A stretch of 64,000 nt of DNA, from assembly GCA_016801885.1 (NCBI GenBank), contig CM028900.1, forward strand, positions 3,568,001-3,632,000. The letters are read 5' to 3'. A model generated the notes under the pieces. It saw only the letters and a list, made by a program, of their open reading frames with translations, was not told the origin of the DNA and made no database searches. Of this stretch, positions 61,575 to 64,000 are shown in pieces; position 1 is the first letter of the stretch, and each line of letters begins with the position of its first letter. The DNA is from Toxotes chatareus. Its lineage: Eukaryota > Chordata > Actinopteri > Toxotidae. A program made the position numbers and the translations under genes.

Positions 61575-64000
61575 TTGAAATCCACACACAAGCTGTATCA
61601 CATAGACACGCAGTCCCCACGAAGTAAATTACAGCACATTTAAAACATTCTTACAGACGCATGCATTCACTATCACAAACATATACACACTAACTGCCAT
61701 CTTGGTGCTGCGAAATATGTTTTCTATCAATTAAAGTCAGACACACACACACACAGTTGCGATATGAATATTTATGAGTTATTTCCAGGGCGATGTTGCG
61801 TAACTCGGAAGCTGTTTATTTTGGTCTCTGTTGGCCCCACATTCAGCGTCATGATAGAATTATAAAATGGATGCACATTGTGTTGTGCGAAGGATAATTA
61901 GTATAAAACATCTGTCTCCTTCCTGTTTGCCTTGCTCAGTCGTTTCTCCGTCCTATTGGCACATTTCGCATTTTATAACATACTTATTCTTGTGCGTCTT
62001 TTACACATTGTTTTTCCCTCTTCTCACACACTGCAATAGACCGGTGAAATGGCCTTGGCTTACCTTGTCTCTTGCTTAGTGCATGCTGGTAATGTCTGGA
62101 TAGACAGTAGATGGTTGATGGATGCTGATCACGCGCACGCAGTTGTTGTCACACAGACGTATGGATGCACTCAGCCCTGAAGTCCTTTGGAGACTTATCC
62201 TCTCTCATAGGGTTCTGTCTGAGTGCAGATGCTTTGCCACTCAGCAGGAGCAAAGCCAAGTGTCTCTTTTTCTGAGGTACACTGAAATTTTTACCCTTCA
62301 TCTGTGACTCTTTGTGAGTTTGGTGACTCATGATGCACCTTAGTGGAAAGAATGAATTTGTTCCCCAGTTTGCCTGTTAGGAGCCGGTCAGTCGAGGGCT
62401 GCCCAGGGTGCAACCACAGGTGCTTCTCATTACTTTCTTTCATGTCTTCTTGCTCCTCTGGTAACCTGGAAATCGAGGAGAGAGGAGGCTGCCTGAAGGC
62501 GGCTTGAGCGATGGCACACGAGATCATCCTTTGCAAAGTATTTTATGTTGATGTTGCTTGAGATGACGGGTCTGGTGAAAGGGCATCTCCTCTCTCCAGA
62601 AATGTATTTCCTCTATTCTTCTCTCCTCATAGATTTTCCTTCCTAAATAATTTCTATGAATTATGAGATGCGTCTGACATGGGAGGGACTAAGACGCAAG
62701 GATAAGATGCAAGAAAGAAAAACACAGAGACATTTAATAGAAATGAGAAGCACCCCATGTCTTTTGAGGATTTGTAGACCACACCCACCCCTTACACCTT
62801 TTCAAACTTATAAAATCCTCTTATATTTATGCCTTGCTTTTATTTTTCATTTTTCATTTTAATTATACATTGTTCAATCACTGACTAATTGCACAGACAA
62901 GTGTAGTTTTATTATGGCAGTGATACCAGGAAGCCAGAGCTGACTTCTCAGTCGCATCTCTCATCCACAAGAACTTTCAGGTTATCAGGTGACTTTCAGC
63001 TCCCTTTACAGGCATCCGAAGGTGGCAGATATATTTAATCACGTGAGTCATGAGCTTCTGTTTTTCCCTCAAACACTCCCAAGCATCCCTTCTATTTCAG
63101 GATCTGGAAGTGCTTCCTCGTTTTCTGAAGTTGGCTCAGGTTGTACCATATAGTCTTGTCATCCAGGTCTACAATAAAGACATCCGCTCTAATGTAGGCT
63201 GACTCAGGCCTCGCTTTGCTTCTCAGAGGGTGAAATATATAACTGCTGACCTTAAATTGCCACTGTACAGGTGGATAAACTATCACATGCAGTGGCTAAT
63301 AAATAAATAATCTTGTTGAGCCGTTTGGAGAATCTCTTTTTGGTCCACAGGCACCACACTGCAGAAGGTGACAGGCCTTTATTTGAAGCAGGCTTGTATT
63401 AGAGGCAGAGGCATTTCTAATTCCCTCTGTTTGATAGTAGGATAATTGGTCTGTGTTACTGTATCACTCTTGTAATACAAGAGTAATGTAATAAGGAAAT
63501 TTCCTGAAACTGTTTCAAATTAAAAGCCGGCTAGCATTTTCAGTGAACAGAAAACCTTCATTTCTTAACAGGAGCTTTATTGTGACATATATGCGGCAAC
63601 AGTTGCACAAGACGATAGGACGACAAATACAAGTTGATCGGATTGAAGTGGAAATGCTTTGGAAACAAAGGGTTGAAAATGACGTGATTATATTGTTGAA
63701 TTTGTTGAAGTGGTCGAAATGTACATTATGCTTACCTGGCATGCACATTATATGACAGACACCAGGAATTTAAAGTGGAGAAAAAACTGGTTCCAACAGG
63801 CTGGAAAGGAAGGAAGGAAGGAAAGCTGACCAGGATTGTGCAGTTAATAACGATGAGGATCAGTGACATTCAGGCTGATCGAATGAAACTCACCACCTAA
63901 GACTTTATGTGTCAAAGTGCTGCTAATTTAAATCTAAATATGACCATCTTCTGTATTGATTCTTCTAAGTCTTTATTTTTTTTGTTGAAGTTTTGTTTAT

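Larger units (their letters stand above)
45904..64000 (+). other. MAN1A2 first coding intron (incomplete), no other gene
   Basis: This is 18 kb of AT-rich sequence with only short, unconserved open frames. Large first introns are usual for this gene. It holds microsatellites, repeat fragments and a perfect hairpin at 52998-53043. I found no tRNA, microRNA or coding exon I could support. Confidence 0.65.

Noticed and set aside
45904..64000. Search for MAN1A2 coding exon 2
   Set aside because: No sequence resembling the conserved charged stem-region exon was found; it probably lies beyond 64000.

Overview
The window is vertebrate nuclear DNA from a ray-finned fish, most likely a percomorph teleost. 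Genes are split into exons with GT-AG introns, introns are short, and several interspersed repeats are of types widespread in percomorph genomes. Protein resemblance and gene order (VTCN1, TRIM45, MAN1A2, which also lie together on human chromosome 1p13) support this. All calls come from reading the sequence; no alignment or expression data were available.

Region 1 (about 0.8-16.8 kb) is a tandem cluster of type II membrane C-type lectin receptors resembling fish CD209/CLEC4-like genes. I could assemble three complete six-exon genes with open frames: 802-4398, 8385-12099 and 13705-16735. Each has a short cytoplasmic exon, a membrane exon, a coiled-coil neck exon and three lectin-domain exons. 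All carry QPD (galactose-type) and WND calcium-site motifs. Broken copies and exon relics lie between them: a lectin exon near 4.95 kb, a copy lacking its membrane and lectin exons at 7.2-8.0 kb, and an extra half-neck exon at 14.86 kb. Degenerate LTR-retroelement pieces sit inside the first gene. A solo LTR with a clear 5-bp target duplication sits inside the second gene; a duplicated segment in the same window preserves the empty site. Two unrecognised terminal-looking exons lie at 6.08-6.61 kb.

Region 2 (17.5-18.95 kb, minus strand) is a CALHM-family channel gene. It has an in-frame stop just after the fourth membrane segment, followed by about 160 further open codons that include a 9-bp coding minisatellite.

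Region 3 (20.5-32.2 kb) holds VTCN1 (B7-H4, a T-cell co-inhibitory ligand) and TRIM45 (a RING/B-box/filamin-domain E3 ligase), both complete and on the plus strand. VTCN1 lacks the first cysteine of its second Ig domain.

Region 4 (32.2-64 kb) is mostly non-coding. A CpG-rich segment at about 43.6 kb probably marks the MAN1A2 promoter. The first coding exon of MAN1A2 (Golgi alpha-1,2-mannosidase IB) is at 45590-45903, and the last 18 kb appears to be its first coding intron. The neighbourhood combines immune recognition (lectins, VTCN1) with housekeeping genes (TRIM45, MAN1A2).
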